Source: Cryptomeria japonica
Taxonomy: Eukaryota > Streptophyta > Pinopsida > Cupressales > Cupressaceae
Direction of reading: 5' to 3'
Length of the DNA stretch: 64,000 bases
Assembly: GCF_030272615.1 (NCBI RefSeq)
Contig: NC_081412.1
Location: 103,592,796 to 103,656,795, forward strand
Shown one piece after another: positions 1-10,513 of the stretch. A program made the translations under genes and the position numbers. The notes below the pieces were generated by a model. That model searched no databases and was not told where the DNA came from. It saw nothing but the letters and a program-made list of their open reading frames with translations. Within the stretch, counting starts at the first letter, position 1, and every line of letters starts with the position of its first letter.

Positions 1-756
1 ACAAATAACTAAGTGAATACTCAAATAACTTCCAAACCACGAAGGAAATACACCGCATTGGGAGAACCACTTGAATCAATTTTCAAGAAGCTAGTGGCAA
101 ACAAGATAATAACAATTCCTGATAATCCTCCATACAAACCAAAGGTTAAACCAAATTGGTGGAATAATGATGAGTACTGTGAATATCACAAGAGCAAGGG
201 GCATAAAACATGAAATTATCATCGCTTGAAAAACATTATATAAGATCTTATTGATAGAGGTGACATTGATATCAAAGGACATACATCCAATCAAGAACAT
301 GAGATGTTTAAGGAATCATTCCCAAAACATGACAAGGGAAAATTCAAAGCCACAGATGAGAAGACTAACTATACTAGAGCATCCTATAACTATGATTCAA
401 CTGTTAATCACATTTTGATGGACAATTATGTCTCTACCATTATTATAAAGGACAAAATGCCTAAAAATTCTACCCAAAGACCCAAAGTTGTCCTAAAATG
501 CATTGGACCTTCTTTTGAATCTACCTCTGAATGTAATATCAAAACCCATCGAGGTAAGGTCACTTTGCAAGGTGCTTCAGCTAAGACCACCTCTTCCTCA
601 TCAACCAAACTTGAGTACAATTTGCTAGAACAATTAGGGAGGATGCTCGTGCTTATCTCCATCCTTGAGATTTTACGCATATCCCCCACACATAAAGCCA
701 TCCTTGATAAAACTTTGAGAGACACTACTATCCCCACTGATTTGAATGTGAACTAG
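1..756 (+). pseudogene. gag C-terminal part with degenerate zinc knuckle
   Basis: This is the end of the gag protein of the gypsy element, which would package RNA in the virus-like particle. Around 175-235 the frame shows a Cys-x2-His-type knuckle (CEYHKSKGHKT), then a TGA stop at 211-213 and Asn-Tyr where the family normally has Asn-Cys, so the metal site is lost. Another stop (TAA) follows, and after it the text reads DLIDRG, typical of this position in plant gypsy gag. The frame continues in phase to a TAG at 754-756. The rest is Ser/Thr-rich linker without a recognisable fold. The start is outside the window. Confidence 0.7.
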
Positions 757-1422
757 TTTCAAGCTATGGTGGGATACCTTTTCGTTCCGCATTTTCTTAC
801 ATTTACTGAAGCTGACAACACCTCCATGAGCCAACCACATAGTGCACCTTTACACATTGAAGCCTTCCTACACAAATGTCAAATAAAATGAGTCCTGATA
901 GGTGGAGGAGCTGGTCTCAATATATGTACTTTGAACACAATAATACAATTGGGATATTCAGATAAAGTTGTGAATGCTACAAACAAAATTACCATCAAGA
1001 CATATGATGATGAAGAGCATTCATCCAAAGGCACAGTCACCTTGCCTCTCAGGGTTGGGCCAGTTACAAAGGACATGGTTTGTCAAGTCCTAGACCTGGA
1101 TCTGACATATAACATATTGCTAGGACGTCCATGGATTCATGAGATAAGAGAAGTCCTATCTACATACCATCAATGCATTAAGTTTTCTCACAATGGAGTT
1201 GAAGTAACAGTTAATGGTGATCTAGATCCATTTATATACTGCAATAATTTGAGACCAAAAGCAGAGACTATAATTCCAATTAATAGAGAATCTATCTCAT
1301 CTTCTTCCTATATTGACCTTGAATTATTAAAACCTTCAACATCAAAGAAAGGTGAGCTTAAAGGCAAATATCAGGACAAAGGCATGGGTGAATACACTTT
1401 GAATCAAACCATGTGCTTATAG
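757..1422 (+). pseudogene. gypsy retropepsin (protease) region
   Basis: This is the aspartic protease that would cut the gag-pol polyprotein. The active-site region reads VLIGGGAGLNICTL near 893-930; family members have Asp where the first Gly of GGGA stands, so the catalytic Asp appears to be replaced by Gly (one base). A TGA stop lies just upstream at about 889. Downstream the diagnostic ILLGRPWIH motif and the STYHQCIKF stretch are intact (about 1117-1187), which makes the assignment firm. The region stays in the same frame as gag and RT, consistent with a single gag-pol ORF. It ends at a TAG (1420-1422). Confidence 0.75.
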
Positions 1423-2769
1423 CAAGTTGTGAGTTCACCAAAAGAATATGGACGACCACATACTTCTAAATGGGTATCTATCATGACACTGAAATCAGAT
1501 CCTACTATATTCCAAAAGAGGGGTGAAATGGAAGAAGAAGACTTATACAAAATGCTTTACAAAGACCCTAAAGATGGTACACAAGATCACATCAACATAC
1601 CATGTAAAAACTATGGCAAAGGATTCAAGCTCCTACAAAAGTTTGGATATGATGGTAAAAGTCCTCTTGGTTTAAAAAAAGATGGTATCACTCAACCTTT
1701 GCAACCAGAATTGACATTTAAAAATCAGCACTCAAAAGGGCTTGGTTTCATCTCTTCCAGGTTAAACACTCACAAATCAGAAGAAGCATTACAAATCATG
1801 ATTTACAATGATCAACAAGAGAGCCGCTATTCCATTGACTCTAATGGATGGGAATGGGGTTTAGACAAATCCTCCACTTACTATGAACTCACCAAGACAT
1901 TCAGAGAACCAGGTGAACCCATAGAAGAAGAGGAATTTCATAAAAAAATCAAAGTTGGTCAAGAAACAACTCTTGAGGATCCTACATAGTTTTTGTCTAT
2001 AGGTTCTAGGTCAAAATCACAAAGAATGAGAATGCCTATTTTGGAATGCGCTTTTAGTAATGAAAATTTGGACTCATTCACAATTGAGATAGATGAGGAG
2101 AGTGCTAACGATGATCTCAACAACTACCTTGACATACCTGAATATAACTGTATCTACACCCTAACACCCGCTGACTTCAAAAACATTGAAGACCTTCCCC
2201 TTGTTCACCACCAACTTATTGATTGGGACCATGAAGGACCTGCACAATTCGACACATTCCAAAATGATGAAGCCTTTATCAACTATTTAGGCATACGAGA
2301 TGATCTTCCACTTGGGGACCATAAGGCGAGATACACTATACAACTCAGCAACGTGGCATATTTTGGTGAGGGTGTTGGGCCTTCCAGTCACAAAAATGTA
2401 AAAATAAAAACAAATCATGGGTTTTATGGTGAAAACCACATTGTGGCATTGTTTGACCCCAAAAAAGTAAAAAGAAAGGACATATCTGAGGATGAAAACC
2501 TCTTTGAGGTGCCTGAAGATGGAAGGCTCAACATTCTCCCGACATCATATGAAGAAAAATCATCTATGTTAGTTGAGGAGACCATCAAAACAAACATTGG
2601 TAGAGAAGAGATTCCACATAACATATTCCTGGCACAATCTCTAATAGAGCAAGAAAGACCAAAGTTCATATGTTTCTTTACAAAGCAACAAATCAATTTT
2701 GCATGGTCATATGCCAATATTCCTAGACTGGATCTGGATTTAGCAATGCATCACTTGATAGTTAAATAG
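1423..2769 (+). pseudogene. G-patch domain and protease-RT linker
   Basis: Between protease and RT the same frame encodes about 450 residues. At about 1609-1713 it shows a G-patch: N-Y-G-K-G-F-K-L-L-Q-K-F-G-Y followed by G-K-S-P-L-G-L, i.e. the spaced Gly/Leu pattern of this RNA- or helicase-binding fold. G-patch domains are known after the protease in betaretroviruses. The stretch after it is acidic, with a Tyr/Asp-rich middle, and resembles the long linker that leads into RT in plant gypsy elements. TAG stops interrupt at 1987-1989 and 2767-2769. The linker has no enzymatic motif that I recognise. Confidence 0.6.
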
Positions 2770-4023
2770 GGGGCAAAACCAGTAAAACATAAATTAAGAA
2801 AGATGCATCCACAGGTGGCATTATTAGTTAAGGCAGAGCTTGAAAACTTATTGGATGTTGGATTCATACACCCAATTAATGTTCCTGAATGGATCTCCAA
2901 CTTGGTACCAGTTAGTAAGCCGGATTGCAGCATCAGAATATGCATAGATTTCAAAGACATTAACAAAGCTTGTCCTAAGGATGATTTTCCATTGCCAAAC
3001 ATCAACCTGATCGTAGATCTCACAATAGGTCAAGCGATGTTATCTTTGATGAAGGGATTCTTTGGCTACCATCAAATCAAAATCGCATCCAAGGAGCAAC
3101 ACAAAACAACATTTACTTGTCCCTAGGGAGCTTTCTGCTAGAATGTCATGCCCTTCGGGCTAAATAATCCAAGCGCTACATACCAATGAGCCATGACTAC
3201 TATCTTTCATGATCCCATGCACGTAACTGTAGAAGATTATGTTGATGACCTCTTGGAAAAATCAATAGACAGAGATACACATTTTGACATCCTTTTAGTC
3301 ATTTTTGATCGGTTGGAAAAATACAAAGTAAGACTAAACCCCAAGAAATGTGTCTTTGGAGTAACCTTCGGTAAGCTTCTGGGACTCATTGTTTCATAAA
3401 GAGGAATTGAAGCCGATCCTACAAAAGTCAAGGCGATCCTATAAATGCCACCACCAAGGAATATCAATCAACTTTGATCTTTACAAGGAAGACTCCAGTC
3501 CATACGATGATTCATAGCACAACTTGCAGATAAATGTCATCCTTTTCAACATTTGCTACACAAAAAAATCAAATTCAAATGGGATGATAACTGTCAACAG
3601 GATTTTCAGATACTCAAATATTATCTTCTAGATCCACCAGTCTTGATGCCACCAGTCCCAACACAACCCCTACTACTGTACATATCAGCTACATCAACAA
3701 CACTAGGGGCACTCTTAGCACAACAAGATGTTGAGGGCAAAGAAAATGTAGTATATTACATCAGTCATACTTTGGTTGGTTATGAGCTAAAATACACACC
3801 AATTGAGTGTGTGTGTCTCGCTGTGGTTTTTACTTTGCAAAAATTACAACATTACATGCTAACTCATAAAACTAAGTTGGTTGCAAGGATTGATCCATTG
3901 AAATATCTCCTTAATAAGGCGACACTTACTAGAAGACTAGCCAAATGGGTGATGCACTTGAGTGAGTTTGACATTGAATATGTGGACAAAAAAGCAATAA
4001 AGGGAAAAGCTATCGCACATTAG
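2770..4023 (+). pseudogene. gypsy reverse transcriptase and RNase H
   Basis: This copies the element RNA into DNA. The frame shows LLDVGFIHPI, then IRICIDFKDINKACPKDDFPLP (RT fingers), FGYHQIKI, NVMPFGLNNPSATYQ and the catalytic YVDD at 3238-3249. The normal RT-linked RNase H follows (3553-4020), with the LLLYISATSTTLGALLAQ and YYISHTL motifs and LARIDPLKYLL-like text. Stops at 3124, 3139 and 3187 sit inside the otherwise conserved finger/palm region; the family normally has Trp or Arg at two of these, which suggests C-to-T decay. A further stop follows near 3397. Order and spacing are normal for Ty3/gypsy. Confidence 0.88.
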
Positions 4024-4716
4024 TTAGCAGATGCACCCATGATAGATGATGCTCCTTTAATTTCAGAATTTCCAGATGAATCCATCTTGACGGTATCACA
4101 CACAAAGCCTTGGCAACTGTACTTTGACAACTCATACATGCAGCATGGTGCAGGAGCTGGCATCCTCTTTATCACACCTCAAGGGGATTCCATCCCAAAA
4201 TCATACCAATTGTCATTTCCTTGCACCAATAACATAGAAGAATATGAGGCATTAACAACTGGACTATGGATTGCAGTTCAGTGGAAGATCTAGGAACTTC
4301 ATGTTTTTGGGGACTCTTAACTGGTAATTCATCAAGCAATCGATGACTATCAAACAAAGGATGCAAAATTAATCCTTTACAAGAAAATGGCAGATGACTT
4401 CAAGAAACATTTCATGAAGTTAACCTTTAATCAGAATCAAGCCACAGATGCCATGGCTACTATTACCTCGCTAATCGATCTACCACAGAATGAAACCCAC
4501 TATGAGTTCTTGGTGGATAACCTTTTGGTTCCCTCATATGAGATCACTCCTACTGAAATGATATGTGTTGTTGGTCCTGATTCCCAATTATATGGTTCCA
4601 TTTTTACATACCTTCATAACAATACCCTTCCTCCTGACTTATCTAACAACCAACATCGCACTTTCATTTGCCAATCTTCCCAATACGTCATTTTAGCTGA
4701 TATCCTATACTATTGA
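4024..4716 (+). pseudogene. second, archaeal-type RNase H (aRNH) domain
   Basis: A second RNase H lies directly after the first one. It shows PWQLYFDNSYMQHGAGAGI (first catalytic Asp of the FD motif kept), NIEEYEALTTGL (the Glu motif) and HVFGDS (third acidic residue) at about 4110-4320. Plant Tat/Ogre-type elements are known to have acquired such an extra RNase H. Stops TAG (4291) and TAA (about 4318) break it. The following 130 residues lead into integrase and look like the normal tether, ending in a TGA at 4714-4716. Confidence 0.8.
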
Positions 4717-5840
4717 GGTCTAGATGGCACTCTCCTTAGATGTTTAGAAAGGGATGAAGCTTAGCTTATGTTACGTGAAGTTCATGAAGGAATATGTGGT
4801 CCATATTCTAGTGGTCCTAACCTAGCCAAAAAACTCATCAAGACTGGATATTACTGGCCCAATATGGAAAAAGACTCATATTAGTTTGTCAAGAAATGTA
4901 AGCAATGTCAAATTCATGGAGACCTTATTCATGCACTAGCACAAGAACTTCAACCGATTGCAACTCCTTGGTCCTTTTGTTAGTGGGGACTTGATCTCAT
5001 AGGTAAGATTCAAACTCCTTCAAATGGTCACAAATTCATTATCAGTGCCACAAAGTATTTCAAAAAATGAATTGAAGCCGTACCTCTTACACAAGTCACT
5101 AGAAAACAAATTGCTACATTCATCCTCAACTATATCATTTATCAGTACGATATTCCTCTTTCCATCATCACCGACAATGGACGTCCCTTCAAAAACCAGG
5201 ATGTTCGTGAACTTTGTGATCGCTTCCATATTACTCATTATTTCTCCACTCCCTATTACCCCCAAGGTAATGGTCAAGCTGAGGTGTCTAATAAAACTAT
5301 TCTTAAAATCTCAAAAAGATAATCGATGATGCTGGCTGAAATTGGCATATCCAACTTAATCCCACACTTTGGGCTTATTGTACAAGTGTTCACACACCTA
5401 CAGGAACCACAACTTATTCACTTGTCTATGGCATTGAAGTTATCTTTCCTATTGAGGTCGAGTTACCATCTTTACGTGTCTCTTTGCATAACATTATCAA
5501 TGATGAAGACTACAGGGTCTCTTGCTTACAAGAACTAGAACTATTGGATGAACGAAGACAAACTACTTTTAATCATCTCAAGGCTTATCAACAATGAATG
5601 AGTCATAGTTACAATCACAAGGTAAATCCTCGCACATTTGAGGTAGGTGACTTAGTTCTCAAAGAAAATCCTAAAAATCAACAAGAGAGAGAGAAGAAGG
5701 GCAAGTTTGAACCAAATTGGCTTGGTCCTTACATCATCACAATAGCCTATAGATCTAGTGCATATCAAACCTCAACCCCAGAGGGTGAACCTTTGGAGGA
5801 TCCTATCAACAGCATGCACCTTCGCAGGTTTTACACATAG
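4717..5840 (+). pseudogene. gypsy integrase, zinc finger to C-terminal GPY-type module
   Basis: This inserts the cDNA into chromosomes. The N-terminal HHCC finger is visible (REVHEGICG ... KKCKQCQIHG, about 4770-4920). The catalytic core has Asp in WGLDLIG (about 4990), Asp in SIITDNGRPF (about 5165) and Glu in GNGQAEVSNK (about 5270). A frameshift lies near 5,310-5,330; afterwards the frame that starts at multiples of 3 reads WAYCTSVHTPTGTTTYSLVYG and continues to VGDLVLKENP, a WLGPYIIT (GPY/F-like) segment and HLRRFYT at the end. Stops are TAG at 4762, 4882 and 4981 and TGA at 5068. The HLRRFY ending immediately before the non-coding tail is typical of the lineage. Confidence 0.85.
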
Positions 5841-6110
5841 CTCTTCAGAGAATCCTAATTCAAAAAAAAAAAAAAGCAAAAAATTCAAAATAACAAAAAA
5901 ATAAAAAAATACAAAAAAAATCATAAAAATAAAAAAATCGTTACTTGGTGAAAACCTGGCAAATAGGCGCCTTGTGACACAAAAAATTTGAAAAAAAAAA
6001 AAATAATAGAAAAATATTTTGTCCAACGGTGAAAACCACTTCGGTGGCATCCTGGGCAAGTACCATGGTGAAAACCGGGTCACCGGTGCCATGTGTAGAG
6101 ACATTGCTCC
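5841..6110 (+). repeat. A-rich tract plus three GTGAAAACC repeats
   Basis: Directly after integrase is an A-rich stretch (5,863-6,012). In and after it the motif GGTGAAAACC occurs three times (near 5,947, 6,027 and 6,067), each followed by a GGC-rich hairpin-like segment (for example cttcggtggcatcctgggcaag). Such GTGAAAAC blocks are common in the 3' region of plant gypsy elements. No coding signal is visible. Confidence 0.6.
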
Positions 6111-6173
6111 TCCCTCCTTCAAGATTCCATCTCATCCTTTCACTTTGCACACACTCACAACCTATCCATCCAT

Positions 6174-6458
6174 AATAAACTTACCCATTCCCATCATGGC
6201 TTGTTATTGATCTACCTAAGATTGGTTAGCCATTCATAATAAACCTCCCTTTTCACCCCTTTCCATCCATAATAAATCAGCTCATGTCTGTGGCTAAGGC
6301 AAATCCTACGTTGAGTGATGGGTGTGGAACTAAGAGCATCACATGTTCTAAGGAGTACTATTTCTTCTAGTTTTCTCCAGTCTATCTGTGCACAATCCAT
6401 AATAAAGAAATACTTGCATCACCAATCTGCAATAAAGTTTCATCTTCTTTGTAATAAA
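6174..6458 (+). promoter_or_regulatory. cluster of six AATAAA hexamers after pol
   Basis: AATAAA occurs at 6174, 6238, 6271, 6401, 6431 and 6453, four of them in the context CATAATAAA. The canonical plant near-upstream polyadenylation element is AATAAA-like, so this block could end pol transcripts before the antisense gene. This is inference from motif density only. The surrounding sequence is C/T-rich and has no ORF with recognisable homology. Confidence 0.35.
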
Positions 6459-6459
6459 G

Positions 6460-7560
6460 TATCAATTTCATGGATTCAGTCAGTTTCAGATGAGACACAG
6501 CAACAACAATGGGCTTCAACAAATCAACTTTTTCAATAGACGTAGACAACATTATGGTTCAGTGCTACCTATCCTTTTGTGAAAGTAAACATTGTGACCA
6601 CAATCAAATAGACTTATACAAGTGACAAGAGACACTAAAATTGAGGACTACAGTGGATGTTAGTGTCGAGTCTTGGTTTTCTTTTGATTTTATCTTTTTG
6701 GTGACATGTCTTTTAGCTTTTTTGGGATATCTTTGACTAGAGATTTTATCTCTAGGATGTCTTTGACTAGAAAGGTGAGGATGGGGTATCGTCACCTATT
6801 TTTCTTTGTTGTCTATAGATTGTCTCTTAGTAATGCTATGACTTGTCCAAGGATATGAGGATATTGTGATTCTAGTATGAACTGGGGCATTCCTTGTTTG
6901 TGACTGTCTGATCTTCATACAAACAAGTACAATGACTTTTTGGGTCAAACATATACCTGGATTGTCATAACCTATTTTGCCATAATAAATCTCAATGATG
7001 ATAATATCATAAGAATCTCTTTCACTTCCATATCTTCTATCTTCCATCCCCCTTTCTTGATTGAATTCCATCGTCCTTCTTGAGTCCGTGTAGCCCGCTA
7101 TCATATGACTGAGTATAATGACATGCCAAAAATATATGCATTTCATGTAGTTTGCATTTGAATTACCATATTTTAGCATTTCATACATACATATAGATAT
7201 CACAATTACATCACATCCTACACACAACACATGTTAGCACATTTTATATTCTCATCATATTCATCTGCATTTCATACATTCACATTTGTATAACATATAA
7301 AAACATAAAAAGAACAAAAATATTGCATTCCATCATGTACATATTTGCATACATATCATAAAATCATCATAAAGAATATAGAAGCAATATCACATAAGTA
7401 CACATGCCTATAGCTTCCGCAAGGATGAATCATCTCATATATATATCAAAATCATAAGTGTCATGATACAATGATGTCAAAATCATATGGCTACAAATCA
7501 CCCAAAGGTGTCTACATCATCATACAGAATGGTACACAACTAATACATAGGGAGCCCTCT
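6460..7560. other. AT-rich interval of the gypsy element, no gene seen
   Basis: This stretch between the AATAAA block and the antisense ORF is AT-rich. It has many CATAC/CATAT repeats (7,130-7,440) and a short duplicated segment around 6,725-6,775 (tctttgactagagattttat / tctttgactagaaaggtgag). A 144-codon open frame on the minus strand shows no recognisable domain and I do not call it a gene. Confidence 0.5.
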
Positions 7561-7564
7561 AAGG

Positions 7565-9463
7565 CTATGATGAGCTCCCTCCCTTGGACTCGGGTGGCCT
7601 TGATGGAGTCTGAGCCCTACAAGGACCCACTCCAGGATCATCTCTCATGCCCCCTCTATCTAGTGGTGGTGGAGGACCCATGACCCCACTGCTAGATACC
7701 TGTCACCTGTCTCTCCCTCCTATGGTCGTCATAGTCCACAATGGTCTCTAGAAGCTCCTAGCCTGCTAATCTAGTGGCACCACTCCATAGTATAAGTCTT
7801 TCTAGTAAGCTATCTCCTCCCCTTCCCATAGAACATAGGCATATCTAGCCCTTGTGTGCTCTACTACCTGCCTCCCTGCCTACAGTTCTATCTTAGCCTC
7901 TGTATAGCACTGAATAGCTTGATCCCTCTCTCGCTTAGTGTCCCTCAGCTATCTCCTGAGCCTAGCTATATCCCTCTCTAGATCCTAGATCTCATCTACC
8001 TGTGCCTGGCAGATATCCCTCAAGGATAGTAGCTCATCCTCCTCCTCTCTCCCCTCGCCCTATCCCTATGGCTGCTCCTGTGGTTGCTCCTATCCCTGTC
8101 CCTGTTTGTGTACCTGTCTAGGAACCCGTACCTATCTGGGAACCTGTGTTGCTAGGACCTGTAACAACAATCCACCTCTACCCCTCACTACATGAGCCTG
8201 ATGAGCCTATCTCTCCTCTCTGCTCTCTCTCCTTTGAGCCACTCTCCTCTCTATCACTACACCCCACATCTACTACCGACCTCTACCTCTGCCATCCCCA
8301 CTATCATCTCCATCACCTCCACCGTCTCCCTCTATTAGCTCCCCTGGATCTGTTAGGCATGAAAAAGGATGCTCTACCCAATATGCAGTGTACTCTGCAT
8401 CCATCCCTGCATCCTCTACATCTACCCATATATCCCAAGGAATGGGAACCATCTCCTATAGCTACGTCATAGCCTGATCATAAGACAATAACAGACCCAA
8501 ATGCACCTGATCCCTCACTGTCCATGCATACATCCCTGACCCTCGTGGCATCCGTTGTATCCTATTGAACTGCCTGCATACCCTGTCTATCAACTGCCTC
8601 TCAATAATATATGGTGTCTAACCAATCAGATACCTCCTCCTCAATACACATGGTAGCTCCACTACATCATCCTCCCACTCCTCATAGTCTAAGTACGACT
8701 TCCATACAATACTATCTACCTCATCAATAACCCTACACCAATACTCTAGCTTCCCAATCTGTGGCTGAGAAGTAATCATATCATACAGGTGTACAAAACT
8801 GGGTCCATGTCCCCTACCTCTAACGTATACCAAACATGTAATTGGCAGATGCTCATATGCCCATACCTGCAACAGTGTCACTCTGCATCCCAATCCTGTT
8901 GATCTGTGATACATAAACTGATGCAGCTCATAATACACCTATGCTAGTAGACAAGATCCCCATGCAAACCTAGTGTGCTCCATCATCAATATCTCTAGAG
9001 TCCTCCCCCATCCCACAACCAACACTCGTGTCGCCCTATCCGGACGTAGGAACCCACTGATCACTCTTACTAGCACCATCGGTAGGGCCAATCTTGTCAC
9101 TGTCATGTTGCCCCAAGCCACATGTCTAGCCCTCATCTCCAGTCCTGGATCCTGAAACACCCGTCTCAGTGCATCCATGTCTCCCTCTCGATCGTAAGGA
9201 ACTAACTCCTCAATGATTGGTATCCTCAGTATTCTATATACATCCTCTAAGGTGACTGTCATCTCACCCATCAGAAAATGAAACGTAAATGTATTTGAGT
9301 GTGATCTCTCAACTAATGTAGTTAGCAAACCCATGTTCACCTGAAACTCAGGCACATAAATAATGTATCGCAGTCCCATAGCCTCAACTGCTACTCTATC
9401 CTCAAGTGTTAGCTCTAGTTGTAAACTCTAAGTCGAAGAGAATCTCTCCTGTGACTCCAACAT
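7565..9463 (-). pseudogene. antisense ORF with plant mobile domain (PMD) and C-terminal coiled coil
   Basis: On the strand opposite to gag-pol, one frame can be followed for about 630 codons from an ATG at 9463. It contains ALEDRVAVEAMGLRYII-like text, FTFHFLMGEMTVTLEDVYRI (9,300-9,230) and LLQVWAYEHLPITCLVYVRG (about 8,870-8,810). These match the plant mobile domain family known from Arabidopsis MAIN/MAIL1 and from transposons. Then follow a Gly/Asp/Arg-rich linker, a Gln-rich part and a heptad-like charged segment (LERDIARLRR ... LRDTKRERDQAIQ) near 7,990-7,890. I count about 17 in-frame TAG stops, one TGA and no TAA before 7,573, so the protein is dead but the frame is preserved. Its promoter would lie between 9.5 and 10.5 kb, close to the LTR. 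Function inside the element is unknown. Confidence 0.75.
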
Positions 9464-9504
9464 CGTTAGGTCCTCCTGTAGTCAAGAAAATCAACTGTGC
9501 TAAT

Positions 9505-9663
9505 CCTAGTAGTACTCCTTGTTCATCACAAAGTGTTGCTCTCTATCCTAGTAGTACTCTTTGTTCATCACAAAGTGATGCTTTTTATCCTAGTAGTACT
9601 CCATGTTCATCAAAAAGTGCTTCTCTTCTATCCTATTAGTACTCTTTGTTCATAACAAAGTAT
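9505..9663. repeat. 42-bp tandem minisatellite, about 4 copies
   Basis: CCTAGTAGTACTC starts at 9505, 9547 and 9589, and a variant (CCTATTAGTACTC) at 9632, so the period is 42-43 bp. Each copy contains GTTCATCACAAAGTG-like text; a fifth partial copy lies at about 9,800-9,830. As 42 is a multiple of three, the repeat keeps phase on both strands. In the antisense PMD frame it reads as 14-codon units, each with a TAG. Confidence 0.75.
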
Positions 9664-9706
9664 TACTTTGATCCTATCTTTTAGGGTACCTACTTGAGTA
9701 TCTTAT

Positions 9707-9797
9707 CCAATCAAGAACATATGTTCTATCACAAAATTGTCAATTTCAGCCTAATCCAATTGACAACGTATGTTCTATCACAGAATTGTCAATTTCT
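9707..9797. repeat. two direct copies of a 49-bp unit
   Basis: The segments from 9707 and from 9756 both contain ATGTTCTATCACA(A/G)AATTGTCAATTTC, period 49 bp. They sit between the 42-bp minisatellite and the 3' LTR. No coding function is apparent. Confidence 0.7.
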
Positions 9798-9829
9798 ATT
9801 GGTACTCCCTGTTCATCACAAAGTGCCTC

Positions 9830-10513
9830 GAAGACACACCTGTCTTGCATAAATGTGCTTGTCCTACATAGACACGGTCGCATTGAACACATATGTTTTT
9901 GAAATAATAGACGCGCTTGGAACAAACATAGACGCGCCTAGCCTACCCAAATGCACCTGGCACCAATGCAAACGCACCTTGGCATTTTTCCCCCAAATTG
10001 ACATTTTTTTGCAACCTACCTAAAGTGCATTTATTTCTCTACCTGACATGCACTTATGACAAAAATTAATGCAACAAAGTACAAGAAGGTTTTGTGGTAC
10101 TCACCGGCTCTCCTGCATCTCTTGGCCTCTGATATCGGCAAATGCGATCGAAACTGTGCACAAATGTCATCACTGCTGACTGTTGACTTCTCTCTGCTCT
10201 CTCTGCACTCTAATCTCTTAGATGTGTGGATGACAATGAGGATGTTTTTCCTCATAGTCTATCTTATAGACTACCCTAGCCCTAGTCTCCTGTGTCGGTC
10301 TTCTTTATCTTGTGACTCTGTCACTCTCTCATATCTTATCAGTCATTTCTAGCCTTTGTTTCTTATCGAGAGATTGTCTGCGATATTTTCAGACATTTTC
10401 ATCCAGTCTCTCAAGGGGGCATATCATTCCCATCTTGGGGCAACTTTGTATCAATTTATCTTATCTTCTTTGAAACAACGCGACAAGCTACATTGTCTCA
10501 AAGAGGGACAAAA
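9830..10513. other. pre-LTR region of the gypsy element with polypurine tract
   Basis: No gene is visible. The stretch has several GACGCG/CGCACC-type short repeats (9,840-9,990). It ends in a purine-rich tract (AAAGAGGGACAAAA, 10,500-10,513) directly before the presumed LTR start, which would be the plus-strand primer site. A second G-run (tctcaagggggca) lies near 10,411. Confidence 0.5.

Noticed and set aside
1-5840. Endogenous plant pararetrovirus
   Set aside because: No movement or coat protein; integrase and a second RNase H are present and an LTR follows, so it is Ty3/gypsy.
6796-7230. 144-codon minus-strand ORF as a gene
   Set aside because: No domain, AT-rich composition, inside the non-coding tail of the gypsy element; not supportable.
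7565-9463. Reassignment of TAG to glutamine as an alternative genetic code
   Set aside because: TAG replaces Gln in several unrelated dead elements that also have frameshifts and other stops; plant nuclear genes use TAG as stop. Methylation decay explains it better.
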